A stretch of 32,941 nucleotides of DNA from a virus. The translations under genes and the position numbers were made by a program. Below the pieces are notes generated by a model, which did no database searches, was not told the DNA's origin, and worked only from the letters and a program-made list of their open reading frames with translations. The stretch is from positions 1 through 32,941 of IMG/VR virus record IMGVR_UViG_3300024259_000102; one strand, 5' to 3'. Positions 9,039 through 17,880 of this stretch are shown piece after piece. Positions within the stretch are counted from its first letter, which is position 1. Each line of letters opens with the position of its first letter.

Positions 9039-9953
9039 CTAATCGTGCTTTAGCTTGTCTGATTCCAGGGCACCACTGGTAATGGCCGCCTGTAGCGCTG
9101 GGATAGCCACTGGCGCATAGCCTAGTATTGCCGCGTACGCCGCTGCGCACTCGACCAGAGCAGGCTCCAGGAGCGCTAGGAACGCCTCTGATAGGAGGGT
9201 CTTCTGTACCAGCCCACCGCCGTTCACCGTAACAGAGGATCCGGCAGCGAGATTAAACTCGACATTGCCTCCAGTCGCCGTCTCGAACACTACGTTACCG
9301 CTATCCGATACCGTAATCGTGCCGCCGTCTTTAGCCCTGATCACTAGCGATGCATCGCCGTTTACGGACTCTACCCCGCTAATGTCGATACTGCCGTCGC
9401 TAGACTCAGACAGATCAATTTCGACTCCACCAGACTCGGTAACACCAACGAGCACGCCTCTAATGTGTCGCCGCCACTTATATAGAGTAGCATCGTTAGC
9501 GCTAGGTCTGCGCTTAGTTCGTTTGTGCGGCAACTGCCCCATAATCACGGGCTTGGACAAGTCGCCACCCATGAAACCGACCAACACATAGTCGCCGTCT
9601 GTATCCGTGATATCCGTAGTCGCTGACGATACAGACCCACCGTCCATGGACAATGTTTCGCCAGTAATGTCCGCCGTCGCCTTTCTAGGCTTCCATTGCT
9701 CATAATCGTTAACGCCTGCACTCTGAGCGAGTACAGGCACCTGCGACAACCTCCCGCGATACAGCGGATCGATAACCATTACGTCGCAATAAATGCCCTT
9801 GACTTCTGATTCGTCTCTGTCCTGTCTAGAAGTCATATCGTCTGGGCGATACACCTCAATCACTACCGCACGAAGCAAAAGCCCCTTAGCGTCGCGGGCT
9901 TTGCCGACTGGGGGGCGATCTCGGGAATGATGCTTTAGGCTCTCGGGAATCAT
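9039..9953 (-). CDS. Baseplate central spike (gp5/gpV OB-fold type)
   Basis: Residues 25-145 form an OB-fold like that of gp5, gpV and VgrG; the signature is GDYVLVGFMGGDLSKPVIMG just before a basic stretch. Residues 165-248 are short alternating strands rich in Asp, Gly, Ser and Thr (SDGSIDISG, DASLVIRAKDGGTITVSD, NVEFNLAAGSSVTVN), expected for the triple beta-helix needle. Residues 250-304 form an Ala-rich helical tail, not the usual PAAR-binding end. No lysozyme motif is present, unlike T4 gp5. The ATG overlaps the hub stop as TAATG, so hub and spike are coupled. Confidence 0.85.
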   Translation of the reverse strand: MIPESLKHHSRDRPPVGKARDAKGLLLRAVVIEVYRPDDMTSRQDRDESEVKGIYCDVMVIDPLYRGRLSQVPVLAQSAGVNDYEQWKPRKATADITGETLSMDGGSVSSATTDITDTDGDYVLVGFMGGDLSKPVIMGQLPHKRTKRRPSANDATLYKWRRHIRGVLVGVTESGGVEIDLSESSDGSIDISGVESVNGDASLVIRAKDGGTITVSDSGNVVFETATGGNVEFNLAAGSSVTVNGGGLVQKTLLSEAFLALLEPALVECAAAYAAILGYAPVAIPALQAAITSGALESDKLKHD

Positions 9954-11452
9954 TACGTAATCCCCCCATCTTCGCTATCGTTCATGAATCTATCATCGTC
10001 CAAACCATACACGAAATCGCCATCGGATGCCGCGGGATCCAGATACTTGTCAGTGAACTTATCGTAAGCGTCTGACACGGCCGACGATCTCTCGCCCTCG
10101 ATAAACCCACGACTAACCATGAGCGACGTAGACGCCTGGGGCCTGGTGCCTTCTGTCCAAATATGGCGAACCCCCTCGATATAGAACGACATGGCGTTAG
10201 CGTCTACTCCGCCATCGGCCGGAAACATCCCGTAGCCACCGATAGGGCCATTGTTCACGACCAGTTTTTGACCGATCTTGATGTCTGGCCGCATCTCTCC
10301 GATCCCCACTTGGCCAGACCAATACTCGTGGTTTAGCGCATTCCACGATACGAGTAGGTCCAGCCACTTGCGATATTCGCTCTGACCACCTGCATCGCCT
10401 CCGAACTCATCGAAAAACCGCGTGTTCTCTTCAATACGGCGAAGACCTCGCTTATATATAGAGTCTGAGTAGGTCGCTGGCTTATACAGCCCATACGCGT
10501 CCTTCATGTATACCAACTCGGCAGTTAGCATAAGATGGTTTACGCGATTCGCGCCCTTCGTAATATTTACTTGAGTCACAAATGCCGCGTCTACGTAACG
10601 AGTCATTAGGCTAAACCACGGACTCCACGATCCCTCTTCCTTGTTTACGAACGGCCGCTCTCTCACGAACAGGTAGAACTTTCTATAGTCGCTAACTGTG
10701 GCGGGTGAGTCGATCCACATCTCGTTAAACACCGGATTTCGCCAACTCTCCATAAACGCCCAAATCGACGGCGCCCCCTCGGATGCAATCATTTGGGGTA
10801 CCGCCTTACCCCTCAGTGTAAACGATACAGCAGACTCAGGGTCCAACGCGTCGATCCAATACAGGTTGATACCACCAGACAACGAATCGGGAATGCGAAC
10901 GTGGCCGCCGAATAGACCGTCCTTACCCATGAGGCCTTTAATGGTGCGAGTGATCAGCGAGCCCGCGTCCATGAGCCCGACTACCCCCGTAATCGCCGCG
11001 AGGTCAAGACCTGACGCGTTATCGTGCTCTGCGTCGTACGGATTGAAGTAGATCGGGGTATCGGACAGGGGAGCCGCGACACAACGACCAGATACCGTAA
11101 TCTGTACGTTGGCCTCCCCTGTTCCACCCGCTGACACAGATACCTGTATCGTGTCGATACGGCCAATCATCATGTTTCGCTCTAGGCCATTTTTCAATGC
11201 GTCAATCGTTACCCAGTCCCCCTCCTCTAGCAAATTACCCCAGTACGAACCAGCATAGCGACCAGACGTTACCTGTCCCTTGAGACCTACGCTCCAAGTG
11301 CCCGTCGGCTGCCCCATTCGTTTGTTAGTTTCCACACGAACGACAGGCCCTTTAAGAGTCGTTGTATCGTACGCGTCAATCTGCCCGTTATCGAACGTAT
11401 GGAACGATACGAGAACTATGGTCGTGTTAATCTTGGCTCGGTGTCCAATCAT
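9953..11452 (-). CDS. Baseplate hub protein (gp27/gpD-like)
   Basis: The 499-residue protein follows the tape measure and precedes the spike, the usual place for the hub that caps the tail tube. The N-terminal 150 residues are beta-rich (TGTWSVGLKGQVTSGRYAGS, GDWVTIDAL, IGRIDTIQVSVSAGG), as expected of the tube-like beta-barrel domain of gp27-type proteins. The middle has helical and Trp-rich segments (ESWRNPVFNEMWIDSPA). A second barrel-like region with KIGQKLVVNNGPIGGYGMF and FYIEGVRHIW is near residue 400, the typical place for hub C-terminal strands. The acidic end (DDDRFMNDSEDG) is likely disordered. It starts in an ATGA overlap with the tape measure. Similarity is by pattern only. Confidence 0.8.
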   Translation of the reverse strand: MIGHRAKINTTIVLVSFHTFDNGQIDAYDTTTLKGPVVRVETNKRMGQPTGTWSVGLKGQVTSGRYAGSYWGNLLEEGDWVTIDALKNGLERNMMIGRIDTIQVSVSAGGTGEANVQITVSGRCVAAPLSDTPIYFNPYDAEHDNASGLDLAAITGVVGLMDAGSLITRTIKGLMGKDGLFGGHVRIPDSLSGGINLYWIDALDPESAVSFTLRGKAVPQMIASEGAPSIWAFMESWRNPVFNEMWIDSPATVSDYRKFYLFVRERPFVNKEEGSWSPWFSLMTRYVDAAFVTQVNITKGANRVNHLMLTAELVYMKDAYGLYKPATYSDSIYKRGLRRIEENTRFFDEFGGDAGGQSEYRKWLDLLVSWNALNHEYWSGQVGIGEMRPDIKIGQKLVVNNGPIGGYGMFPADGGVDANAMSFYIEGVRHIWTEGTRPQASTSLMVSRGFIEGERSSAVSDAYDKFTDKYLDPAASDGDFVYGLDDDRFMNDSEDGGIT

Positions 11453-13425
11453 CGCCTAGCAATCGCCTCGTCTACGAACCGGTTAGAGTCAAATTCTGTG
11501 AGCTTGTCCGTAGCTCGCTCTACCGCCTTGGTGAACTTGCCCATAACCGGGCCAGCGATGCCGTTAAACCCAGCCGCGAGGTTATTGGTCGACGACGCCA
11601 GGTTCTGCATAGTGCCGGATATGCCCGCACCGATTCCGATTCGCTCCCTCTCTAGCCCAGCCTCGGCGATATGAGATCCCCCGAGACCCGCGGCAGCGAT
11701 TCGCCCAGGCTCTATCATGGAATCCATCCCTAGACCAGACATATCCATACCGCCCGAGGCCATACCGGCTACCAACTTCGCCGCCTCCTCAGGGCCGAGC
11801 ATGGTCCTAACTCGCGAGAAATACTGCTGCATAATCAGGGCTCTACTAGATTCGCCCATCCCGGCAGTACGCTTATTAATGTGCGATACGAAAGAGGGCA
11901 TAGCTCCTGCGACGTTACCCCCGTTCTGCATCTTCATACGGAAACTCGCGTATTCCTCGAAGCCTCCCTTACCCGTGTAACCCATCGCCTCCATTAGACG
12001 AAACTCGGCGGCGCTCTGCGGACCCTGCATCCCGATTTGGGCGCCCGCACCTGCGAATTGCTGAGTGATCCCGCCAGCCCGCCATCCGGCGATGCCCGAT
12101 CCCACCAGACGCTCCTCCATCCTAACGATCCCGCCCATGTCCACCTGGCGACCCTGCTGGACCTGTTGCTGCAGGAACTGGTTAGACCGCTGGAGGTACG
12201 TAGCAATCTCGGACGCCTCAAGACCTCTCGCCACGGCACTACCGATCATTTGAGCGACGCGGTTACCGCTTTGCGACGAATCCGTACCGGCGTACTCCAT
12301 CTGACCCATGAGCCCGCCGGTAGTCGCCAAGTCTACGCCAAACATAGAACGCGCAGACAAGCCGAATTCGTACTCTTTCGCACTCATAGGGCGAACGCCA
12401 GCCCGAGACATTTGCGATGCCTCCTGGAGGGCTTGCTGTGGTTTCACACCGAAGCGGCCTCCCGCGTCCATGTAGCTACCGCGATCGGCCCACTCATCCG
12501 CAGTCTTCGCCATAGCCCGACCAGCCGCGGCGTCAAACTCCTTCTTTTGCTTACCCGCCAAAACGCCTAGACGATCCAACCCTCCGCCGGTTCCATCGGT
12601 GTTCACGACACCTTCAGGAAGGATCCCAGACAGCCCCTCTAGTTGCCGCTGACGATTAGTTCTATAATTGGACTTCAACTGAGACAGAAGCCCGCCCCTA
12701 GACGTATCTTGCGAAATACGACGACGACTATCGTCTAGCCGGGCTTCCCTAATCTCCGGACCGTATTTGTCTATCGCCTGGCCTTGCGCAGCCCGGGTAA
12801 GCTCTGCAGACCTGCCAGCAAAGCCAAGCGTAGCCCTGGACCGCCCCAGGAACGGCATAGCGCCCATAGACGCCTGCTGGTAGCCTAGATGGCTCTGGTA
12901 CGTCCCAGCGGCAGCCATGAGGCTACCAGCCGCGAGCAGGCCCACGGCCGGAAGTGCCGCCATACCAGTGGCGATCGCGCCGATGCCTGGCATAGGGACT
13001 TGTCCAAGCCCGCGACCCCTGTTCAAACCTGACCCAGGGTTGCGACCTCCGCCAAACCAACCACCTCCGCCTCCACCGCCTCCGCGTGCTCCCGATCCGT
13101 CGCCTGCCGGCCCTCCGCCTCCGCCCCGAGCATCCATCTCGCGTTGACGAGCGGCAAGCTCTCTAAGCTCGCGGCTTAGCTGCGCAGCCTCCTCGCGGGC
13201 CTTACGTAGATCGGCCGCCATATCCTTCCATCGCTTGTCACCAGCCGATCCAGCCGCGGCAGTACGATTGAGATCCATGATCGAACGAGTAAGCCCACGC
13301 ATGGACCTATCGAAGTCCATTAGAGCGCGAGGCGAGAATACCCGCTGTAGCTGGCGCTCTAGCTCGTTGACCTGGCGAGCGTTAACCCTGATATCCAGGG
13401 TCGTACGTGATCTAGTTTCGCCCAT
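11449..13425 (-). CDS. Tape measure protein
   Basis: This protein sets tail length and is held inside the tube until DNA ejection. At 658 residues it would span about 100 nm at 0.15 nm per residue. Residues 10-100 are a basic and acidic helical coiled coil (ADLRKAREEAAQLSRELREL). Residues 101-141 are a Gly-rich linker, and residues 143-177 a long hydrophobic stretch (IGAIATGMAALPAVGLLAAG) suited to membrane passage. The rest is mostly helical, rich in Ala, Gly, Met and Gln. I see no lysozyme, peptidase or metal-binding motif. It comes directly after the chaperone genes, as in most tailed phages. AGGGTGG precedes the ATG. Confidence 0.88.
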   Translation of the reverse strand: MGETRSRTTLDIRVNARQVNELERQLQRVFSPRALMDFDRSMRGLTRSIMDLNRTAAAGSAGDKRWKDMAADLRKAREEAAQLSRELRELAARQREMDARGGGGGPAGDGSGARGGGGGGGGWFGGGRNPGSGLNRGRGLGQVPMPGIGAIATGMAALPAVGLLAAGSLMAAAGTYQSHLGYQQASMGAMPFLGRSRATLGFAGRSAELTRAAQGQAIDKYGPEIREARLDDSRRRISQDTSRGGLLSQLKSNYRTNRQRQLEGLSGILPEGVVNTDGTGGGLDRLGVLAGKQKKEFDAAAGRAMAKTADEWADRGSYMDAGGRFGVKPQQALQEASQMSRAGVRPMSAKEYEFGLSARSMFGVDLATTGGLMGQMEYAGTDSSQSGNRVAQMIGSAVARGLEASEIATYLQRSNQFLQQQVQQGRQVDMGGIVRMEERLVGSGIAGWRAGGITQQFAGAGAQIGMQGPQSAAEFRLMEAMGYTGKGGFEEYASFRMKMQNGGNVAGAMPSFVSHINKRTAGMGESSRALIMQQYFSRVRTMLGPEEAAKLVAGMASGGMDMSGLGMDSMIEPGRIAAAGLGGSHIAEAGLERERIGIGAGISGTMQNLASSTNNLAAGFNGIAGPVMGKFTKAVERATDKLTEFDSNRFVDEAIARR

Positions 13426-13433
13426 GGACCACC

Positions 13434-13754
13434 CTACTTGTCAAGATCGGGGACCCGCCCAGCGGCGATCTCCCGCTCCCACTCGTCCACAAGAGGATCG
13501 CCTGTCGATTCCGCTTGGCGGTACTTACGCCGTGCTTGTCGTTGTACCTGCTTAGCTTCATCGTCTTCGAGTCCTCTCAGCGCCATATGCTCTATCGCCG
13601 AATCCCAGTGGTACAAGAGAGCCTGGAGGGTCAGAGGATCGTAATCTTCAAATCTCCTGGCTGGCGATCCGGTTTTCTTCAACCACGCCTGTTCAAGAAG
13701 GAACTTATAGTTACGAACTAGATGAGTCGCTAGTGTTAGCGGGTCCTGCTTCCC
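13434..13754 (-). CDS. Frameshifted C-terminal extension of the tail assembly chaperone
   Basis: This reading frame stays open from a TAG at 13797-13799 down to 13434 and overlaps the end of the preceding chaperone gene. Read from the candidate shift site it encodes 106 residues (GKQDPLTLATHLVRN, then KFLLEQAWLKKTG, then DYDPLTLQALLYHWDS) ending in an acidic and basic helix. I find no good independent start: the only early option is a TTG at 13682 without a ribosome site, and the first ATG lies deep in the domain. This is the usual arrangement for the gpT-type part of lambda gpG-gpGT chaperones, which bind the tape measure during tail assembly. Its frame is +1 (or -2) relative to the upstream gene. 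The fusion product would be about 258 residues. Confidence 0.8.
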   Translation of the reverse strand, partial: GKQDPLTLATHLVRNYKFLLEQAWLKKTGSPARRFEDYDPLTLQALLYHWDSAIEHMALRGLEDDEAKQVQRQARRKYRQAESTGDPLVDEWEREIAAGRVPDLDK

Positions 13755-14211
13755 AAAACCTGTCCTCGTGGGCAGCGACCTCCTGGTAGATTGCCCCTAG
13801 CACGTTGACATTTCGGATCTTCCCGAGTTCCTCGGCCCAGTCTGGCCACGCCGTCAACGACACGGCTAGATGAGACTGCATTTCCAGGATCAGCGATGTT
13901 TCCGATTCCAACACACTAAGCGACACACCGCCCGCCATGCGGGCCTTGGCCAGGCCAGCCTGTACTCGCTCCTGGATACTGAGAATACGCGTCGTAAACT
14001 GGCCCCGCCATCTATGCCCACGAATATCGGTGTAGTCTAGATCGAACGACCATTCATGAGGTACGCCCTTCTTTCCGATATCGTCGTGAGTTGGCCCATC
14101 CAGCGCTTGCATCTCTTCCGCCGCATCCCTGGCGTCTGGTACGTCGGGAACGTCTACGCCCCCAGCCCGTCTACGACTCGCTCCGATTCCCGATGCCTTG
14201 TTACCGCCCAT
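13711..14211 (-). CDS. Tail assembly chaperone, short (gpG-like) form
   Basis: The 166-residue protein lies between tail tube and tape measure, the position of tail assembly chaperones in nearly all long-tailed phages. The N-terminus (1-50) is Gly, Arg and Asp-rich and likely flexible. Residues 50-150 contain WSFDLDYTDIRGHRWRGQF, then a helix-rich part (LSIQERVQAGLAKARMAGG, DWAEELGKIRNV). The normal stop gives a Ser-rich tail (TSDSSSS). A second reading frame overlaps its last 84 bases and continues as the long form. GGGAG lies at normal distance from the ATG. The family is identified by position and architecture, not by a specific motif. Confidence 0.8.
   Translation of the reverse strand: MGGNKASGIGASRRRAGGVDVPDVPDARDAAEEMQALDGPTHDDIGKKGVPHEWSFDLDYTDIRGHRWRGQFTTRILSIQERVQAGLAKARMAGGVSLSVLESETSLILEMQSHLAVSLTAWPDWAEELGKIRNVNVLGAIYQEVAAHEDRFWEAGPANTSDSSSS
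13753..13761 (-). promoter_or_regulatory. Candidate +1 ribosomal frameshift site
   Basis: The codons of the short chaperone here read AGG TTT TGG. A tRNA-Phe on TTT can move forward one base and re-pair perfectly with TTT, after which the next codon is GGG of the extension frame. The purine-rich GAGGACAGG just upstream could act as a Shine-Dalgarno-like stimulator. The overlap window in which the shift must occur is 13713..13796. The site choice is inference; no -2 site with comparable re-pairing was seen in the window. Confidence 0.55.
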
Positions 14212-14240
14212 GATGGCTCCCGACCTTCGATAGGTGTTGG

Positions 14241-14681
14241 TTACGACAGGTCGCTTTCGTCACGAGCGCGAATAGCTACGAACGTCACATTCTTACCAAC
14301 GACACCGCGCGCCGAGATAGTCGTATTACGTTCGGAAATCTTCACACCTTCAACCGTCATGACGACCTGGTTAGTGTGCCGGTCCTCAATAGTCGCACTG
14401 AGCGAACCTGAGTTGAGGATGTTGGTCAAGTGATCCTCCGGACTCGTTCCCTGTTTCGGCAGCCAGCCCTTAGACTTCAATGTGTCGCCTACAATGCGGA
14501 TCATGTCCGCAGTCATAGACACATCGTAGTCAATCGGAGCGTGCTCTTTCACCTGGATACTGTCTAGCACCTTGACCGGCTCATACGTAATGACCTCGCG
14601 AACTGTTACGCCGGTCGCATAGCCAACCTTAACGCCGTCCAGCGAAAACCGGGCTCGTGCTCCTGTGAGAATGGTAGACAT
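14241..14681 (-). CDS. Tail tube protein
   Basis: The 146-residue protein directly follows the sheath gene, the standard sheath-tube order of contractile phages, and has the usual tube protein length. The sequence shows the tube-type beta-sandwich with a helix: ARARFSLDGVKVGYATGVTV, then YEPVKVLDSIQVKEHAP, DYDVSMTADMIRIVG, and the strand-rich end SATIEDRHTNQVVMTVEGVK followed by ARGVVGKNVTFVAI. This matches the pattern of T4 gp19-like tube proteins in Gram-positive-type myophages. AAGGAG is 8 bases before the ATG. Confidence 0.85.
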   Translation of the reverse strand: MSTILTGARARFSLDGVKVGYATGVTVREVITYEPVKVLDSIQVKEHAPIDYDVSMTADMIRIVGDTLKSKGWLPKQGTSPEDHLTNILNSGSLSATIEDRHTNQVVMTVEGVKISERNTTISARGVVGKNVTFVAIRARDESDLS

Positions 14682-14707
14682 CGTACGATCTCCTTGTGTC
14701 TATCAGG

Positions 14708-17500
14708 CTATGCGGCCAGAGACAGGCTAGACGAAACTAGGTGAGCAGTAATCTTCACGAAGTTAACCGGAACGATAGGCGCCATTTCCACGTCTACGGT
14801 CATAACGTCGCCGGCCAGTTCGATAGTGAGGTTCTGCCAGTTGGTAAGGATTTCCTCGTCTACAAGCTGCCCGAGAACGCCTACTGCATCGGCCAGGGCT
14901 TGGTTCGCAGTACGAGCGTGCCCCTTCTTACCGATAATGGCCTCGAACCGACGACGGAACTCGTAAATCGCGTAGTTAGCGGCTTCGTTGACACTTGCCT
15001 CTGTATACGCCGTGTTATCGTCGATTTGATGGGTAGTGACGTTACGAACCCAGCGGTAGCCCACACCAGACACGTACTCGATAGCCAGCAGGCCCGACTG
15101 GATCAGGTCTTCGCCGTTATCCCTGATCGTATACTCCGAATCATTACCGGTCACGGATACGACGTTAAGGTACTTATGCGTTAGCGACGTACCCACAGAC
15201 GAGCCCGCCTGCATACCCGCGGCAATACACGACGCACCCAGATACGGCGGGAACGATTCCAGTTCTCCGTCTGTGTTGTACCGGCTAACGTTCTGAATCG
15301 CGTAACGGCAATGGCGCGTGTTCAGTGCGAGAGACTGAGACTTGAGGTCGGCCAGGGTTTCGGCTTCTGCGGCTCCTAGCACTGCATCTCGCTCAGACTG
15401 CCCCGCTCCTGCAGCGTACACGCAGTGCGCTCTTACAGCCGCATGTACCGCAGGATCACTCGTAAGCGATACGATGGTATTCACTCGAACATCGCGGATA
15501 AGGTCCAGCGCCGCCTGCCAGTGCGAGAACAGGGTCGTACCTTCAATCCCGCCAGCCAAGTACACAGCGACAGCGGTATTATCCGGAGCACCAGTGGCGC
15601 CAGTGGAGCGAGCCGCCGTAACGAGTTGGCTTTCGTTATTGAGAACCGCGATCATACGGTACAGAGTAGCCAGGAACTCACCAGCAGACGCCAAAACCGC
15701 CTCATCGTCGTAATGGTCCATATCCGTAATCAGGAACACGCTACCATCGCCAGACGATACACTGGCAGTCCAACCAGAAAGGGCCTCGATGTAGTCCACG
15801 ATCTTGCCGATGGTATCGTACGCGACGATAGGCAGGGTGAACACCTGCCCCGACGCGGTGGCTTTACGCGTACCTGCGACGTGAAGCACTGCGATACCAG
15901 ACAGCTCCGACCACGTACTAGTACCCGCCACCGGAGTAACCCCGTTCATCGTAAACTTCTCTACCTGTGCCGTACCAGTCGCGTCCAATCCGATCAGCAG
16001 AACGTCCTGCGTTACCGACGCGGCATCGCCTACCAGAGTCACCGCAGTAGAGCTTACGTCCACATCGTCAACATCTACGATAGCCTGTGCCGTGAGAGTC
16101 GCTACGGTAAGAGTACCCGTAGACGCAGACACGGTAATCGTACCAGCCGCGCTATTCGTGTCCACGCCCAGGAGCTTGCTCCAAGTCGCAGAACCAGCCA
16201 CGGGCACCACGCCTGCAAGAGTGATGGACTCGCTCTGCACTAGACCTGCAGAATCCAGACCGTACAGAGTCACTGCCATCGTATCGGCGCCGCTAGACAC
16301 GACAGTAAGCGTATCGCCGCTGTTAAGCAGGTGCCCCGACGCAGACACGGACCTAGCCGCAGCGACGTAACCCAGGAAGATACCGACCACGGTTTCCCAC
16401 GACGCAGTGGTCGGCACCGCCGTTACGCCATTCATCGTCACCTCTTCCATTTGAGGTGCGCCGCCTGGGGCGGTCCCGATCAGCAATACGTCCTGCGTCA
16501 CTGCGGCAGTGTCGCCCACCAGGCTAACGATCTCGTCAGCGGCTTCGATAGGAGACGACCATACGTACCCACAGCCGCCCTGAGACGTAAACGTCGCGTC
16601 AATCACGAACAGAGTAACGGGGCCAGCCTTGCTAAACGTCAGGTTACCGACCGGAGCCGAGGACGCGATCGCCCCGTGCACTACGTCAAAATTGGTGAGA
16701 CCCGCAGCAAGCACCATACCAGTAACCGCGATGATCTCTGTCGCAGGGAGACTCGTAGCGGTAGCGATCCCGTATACCGTTACGTTCATTGTGTCAGACG
16801 CACTAGACGAGACAACGCTAACCACAGTACCCGCGGCGTGTACCGCGTCCTGGTCTCCGTCTAGCCCGCTGATCGCACCCAGGGAGCCCGTATACATACT
16901 GAACTGGCCAGTGGCGTCCTTGGTAAAGTCGGCGCGAACTCCGTTGGTCGTATGCACGTCCATAGTCATGGCAGTAGCTTTACCCGACTCAGTGGAGCTG
17001 TACTGTGCCGTAAAGATCGGGTCACCACCGATATCGTCCCAGTCCTCCTCGCTATCTCCAAGAACAACGGTAAGCGCCTTGCCCTTAACCGTACCAGCGG
17101 AGATATCGACGCTAATGCGAGTCGTAAACAAACCGTAGTCAATCGAAGTCACAGCCATTTGGTCAACGAGTGCCTTTTGGAATGTGTAAGACGACTGCGT
17201 AGCTGGGTTAACCTTTACGAACTTGACTTCCTGCGCCCCACCTGGGATATCGGGATCCAGGCTGGGATCGAACAGAATCGCACCAGCTTCCAAAAGGTCG
17301 CCAGACTGGAACGTGTCGAAAATACGACCAGGGTTAGTCACGTCGAGAACTGCGGCCGGCTGGGCGCCTTCTGCCTCGCCAATACAGGCCACGATGCCAG
17401 ACGCACCGAGTCCGATCTTAGCTAGGCCCGATGTGTCAACCTGGCTATACGCGCCTGGAACTGCTGTAGTGCGGCCATTAAAGTAAATCGTGGAAGCCAT
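14708..17500 (-). CDS. Contractile tail sheath protein with inserted repeat array
   Basis: The sheath polymerises around the tube and contracts to drive injection. The N-terminus (TAVPGAYSQVDTSGL, then GIVACIGEAEG, NPGRIFDTFQSGDLLEAGAI) and the C-terminus (residues 840-930: YEFRRRFEAIIGKKGHARTA, LVDEEILTNWQNL, VEMAPIVPVNFVKITAH) match the conserved sheath core, which forms the handshake strands with neighbouring subunits. The core resumes at residues 555-700 (DHYDDEAVLAS, AVYLAGGIEG, RVNTIVSLTSDPAVHAAVRA). At 930 residues it is much longer than typical sheaths (about 400-660). The excess is an array of four beta-sandwich repeats at residues 224-556. GGAGG is placed 6 bases before the ATG. Confidence 0.92.
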   Translation of the reverse strand: MASTIYFNGRTTAVPGAYSQVDTSGLAKIGLGASGIVACIGEAEGAQPAAVLDVTNPGRIFDTFQSGDLLEAGAILFDPSLDPDIPGGAQEVKFVKVNPATQSSYTFQKALVDQMAVTSIDYGLFTTRISVDISAGTVKGKALTVVLGDSEEDWDDIGGDPIFTAQYSSTESGKATAMTMDVHTTNGVRADFTKDATGQFSMYTGSLGAISGLDGDQDAVHAAGTVVSVVSSSASDTMNVTVYGIATATSLPATEIIAVTGMVLAAGLTNFDVVHGAIASSAPVGNLTFSKAGPVTLFVIDATFTSQGGCGYVWSSPIEAADEIVSLVGDTAAVTQDVLLIGTAPGGAPQMEEVTMNGVTAVPTTASWETVVGIFLGYVAAARSVSASGHLLNSGDTLTVVSSGADTMAVTLYGLDSAGLVQSESITLAGVVPVAGSATWSKLLGVDTNSAAGTITVSASTGTLTVATLTAQAIVDVDDVDVSSTAVTLVGDAASVTQDVLLIGLDATGTAQVEKFTMNGVTPVAGTSTWSELSGIAVLHVAGTRKATASGQVFTLPIVAYDTIGKIVDYIEALSGWTASVSSGDGSVFLITDMDHYDDEAVLASAGEFLATLYRMIAVLNNESQLVTAARSTGATGAPDNTAVAVYLAGGIEGTTLFSHWQAALDLIRDVRVNTIVSLTSDPAVHAAVRAHCVYAAGAGQSERDAVLGAAEAETLADLKSQSLALNTRHCRYAIQNVSRYNTDGELESFPPYLGASCIAAGMQAGSSVGTSLTHKYLNVVSVTGNDSEYTIRDNGEDLIQSGLLAIEYVSGVGYRWVRNVTTHQIDDNTAYTEASVNEAANYAIYEFRRRFEAIIGKKGHARTANQALADAVGVLGQLVDEEILTNWQNLTIELAGDVMTVDVEMAPIVPVNFVKITAHLVSSSLSLAA
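15833..16831 (-). repeat. A-B-A'-B' domain array within the sheath gene
   Basis: Four modules of about 70-75 residues occur in tandem. A (residues 224-296) and A' (397-468) share VVSS, DTM and the strand VTVYG or VTLYG. B (324-396) and B' (484-556) share VTQDVLLIG, the strand with TMNGVT, then a Trp (TASW or TSTW). B and B' are also visibly related in DNA: near 15998 and 16478 both contain the plus-strand words ccgatcagca and acgtcctgcgt. The order implies duplication of a two-domain unit. The folds look like Ig-like modules common on phage surfaces. Confidence 0.8.
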
Positions 17501-17503
17501 AGC

Positions 17504-17869
17504 TTACCTCCGAGTGATGCTGCGAGCGTTGGAACGGTGCGAGCCGCCAACCGCCCCACGGCGATGCCCGTGGATAGGGCGGTTATTGAACTCGTCGAGC
17601 AATGAGACCCACTCGGACGCTGGGCGGCGCTTGCGAGGATCGATTCCCTTAGTGCCGCAGAACCTCTCGAAGGCCTCTCCGCCATGAGGGAACAGAGCCG
17701 ACTCGGCGCCAGCCCTTCGAGCGCGCACCATTCTCTCGTCCTGAGGCGGACGGCGGCGAACGGAAGAAACACCTACGCTATGAGTGGCAATAGTCGCCGC
17801 GGTAGGAAGGGATACACCTTCACCAGTAGCAACGCGAGGGCCTTTGGCCTTATTCTTCTTTCTAGGCAT
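17504..17869 (-). CDS. Small basic protein upstream of the sheath, 121 aa
   Basis: The start could be at 17875 or 17869. AGGAGG is only one base before the first ATG and 7 bases before the second, so the second is preferred. The protein is strongly basic (MPRKKNKAKGPR at the N-terminus, then SSVRRRPPQDERMVRARRAG and RRGAVGGSHRSNARSITRR at the end), with a central mixed region (EAFERFCGTKGIDPRKRRPA, SEWVSLLDEFNN). Its stop overlaps the sheath ribosome site. It lies between tail terminator and sheath. No family is recognised; a nucleic-acid or capsid-associated role would fit the charge but is not shown. Confidence 0.6.
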   Translation of the reverse strand: MPRKKNKAKGPRVATGEGVSLPTAATIATHSVGVSSVRRRPPQDERMVRARRAGAESALFPHGGEAFERFCGTKGIDPRKRRPASEWVSLLDEFNNRPIHGHRRGAVGGSHRSNARSITRR

Positions 17870-17880
17870 ACTCATACCTC

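Noticed and set aside
13434-13682. Independent 82-codon gene starting at TTG 13682
   Set aside because: No ribosome site, and the same frame is open upstream into the chaperone overlap with domain-like sequence, so a frameshift extension explains it better.
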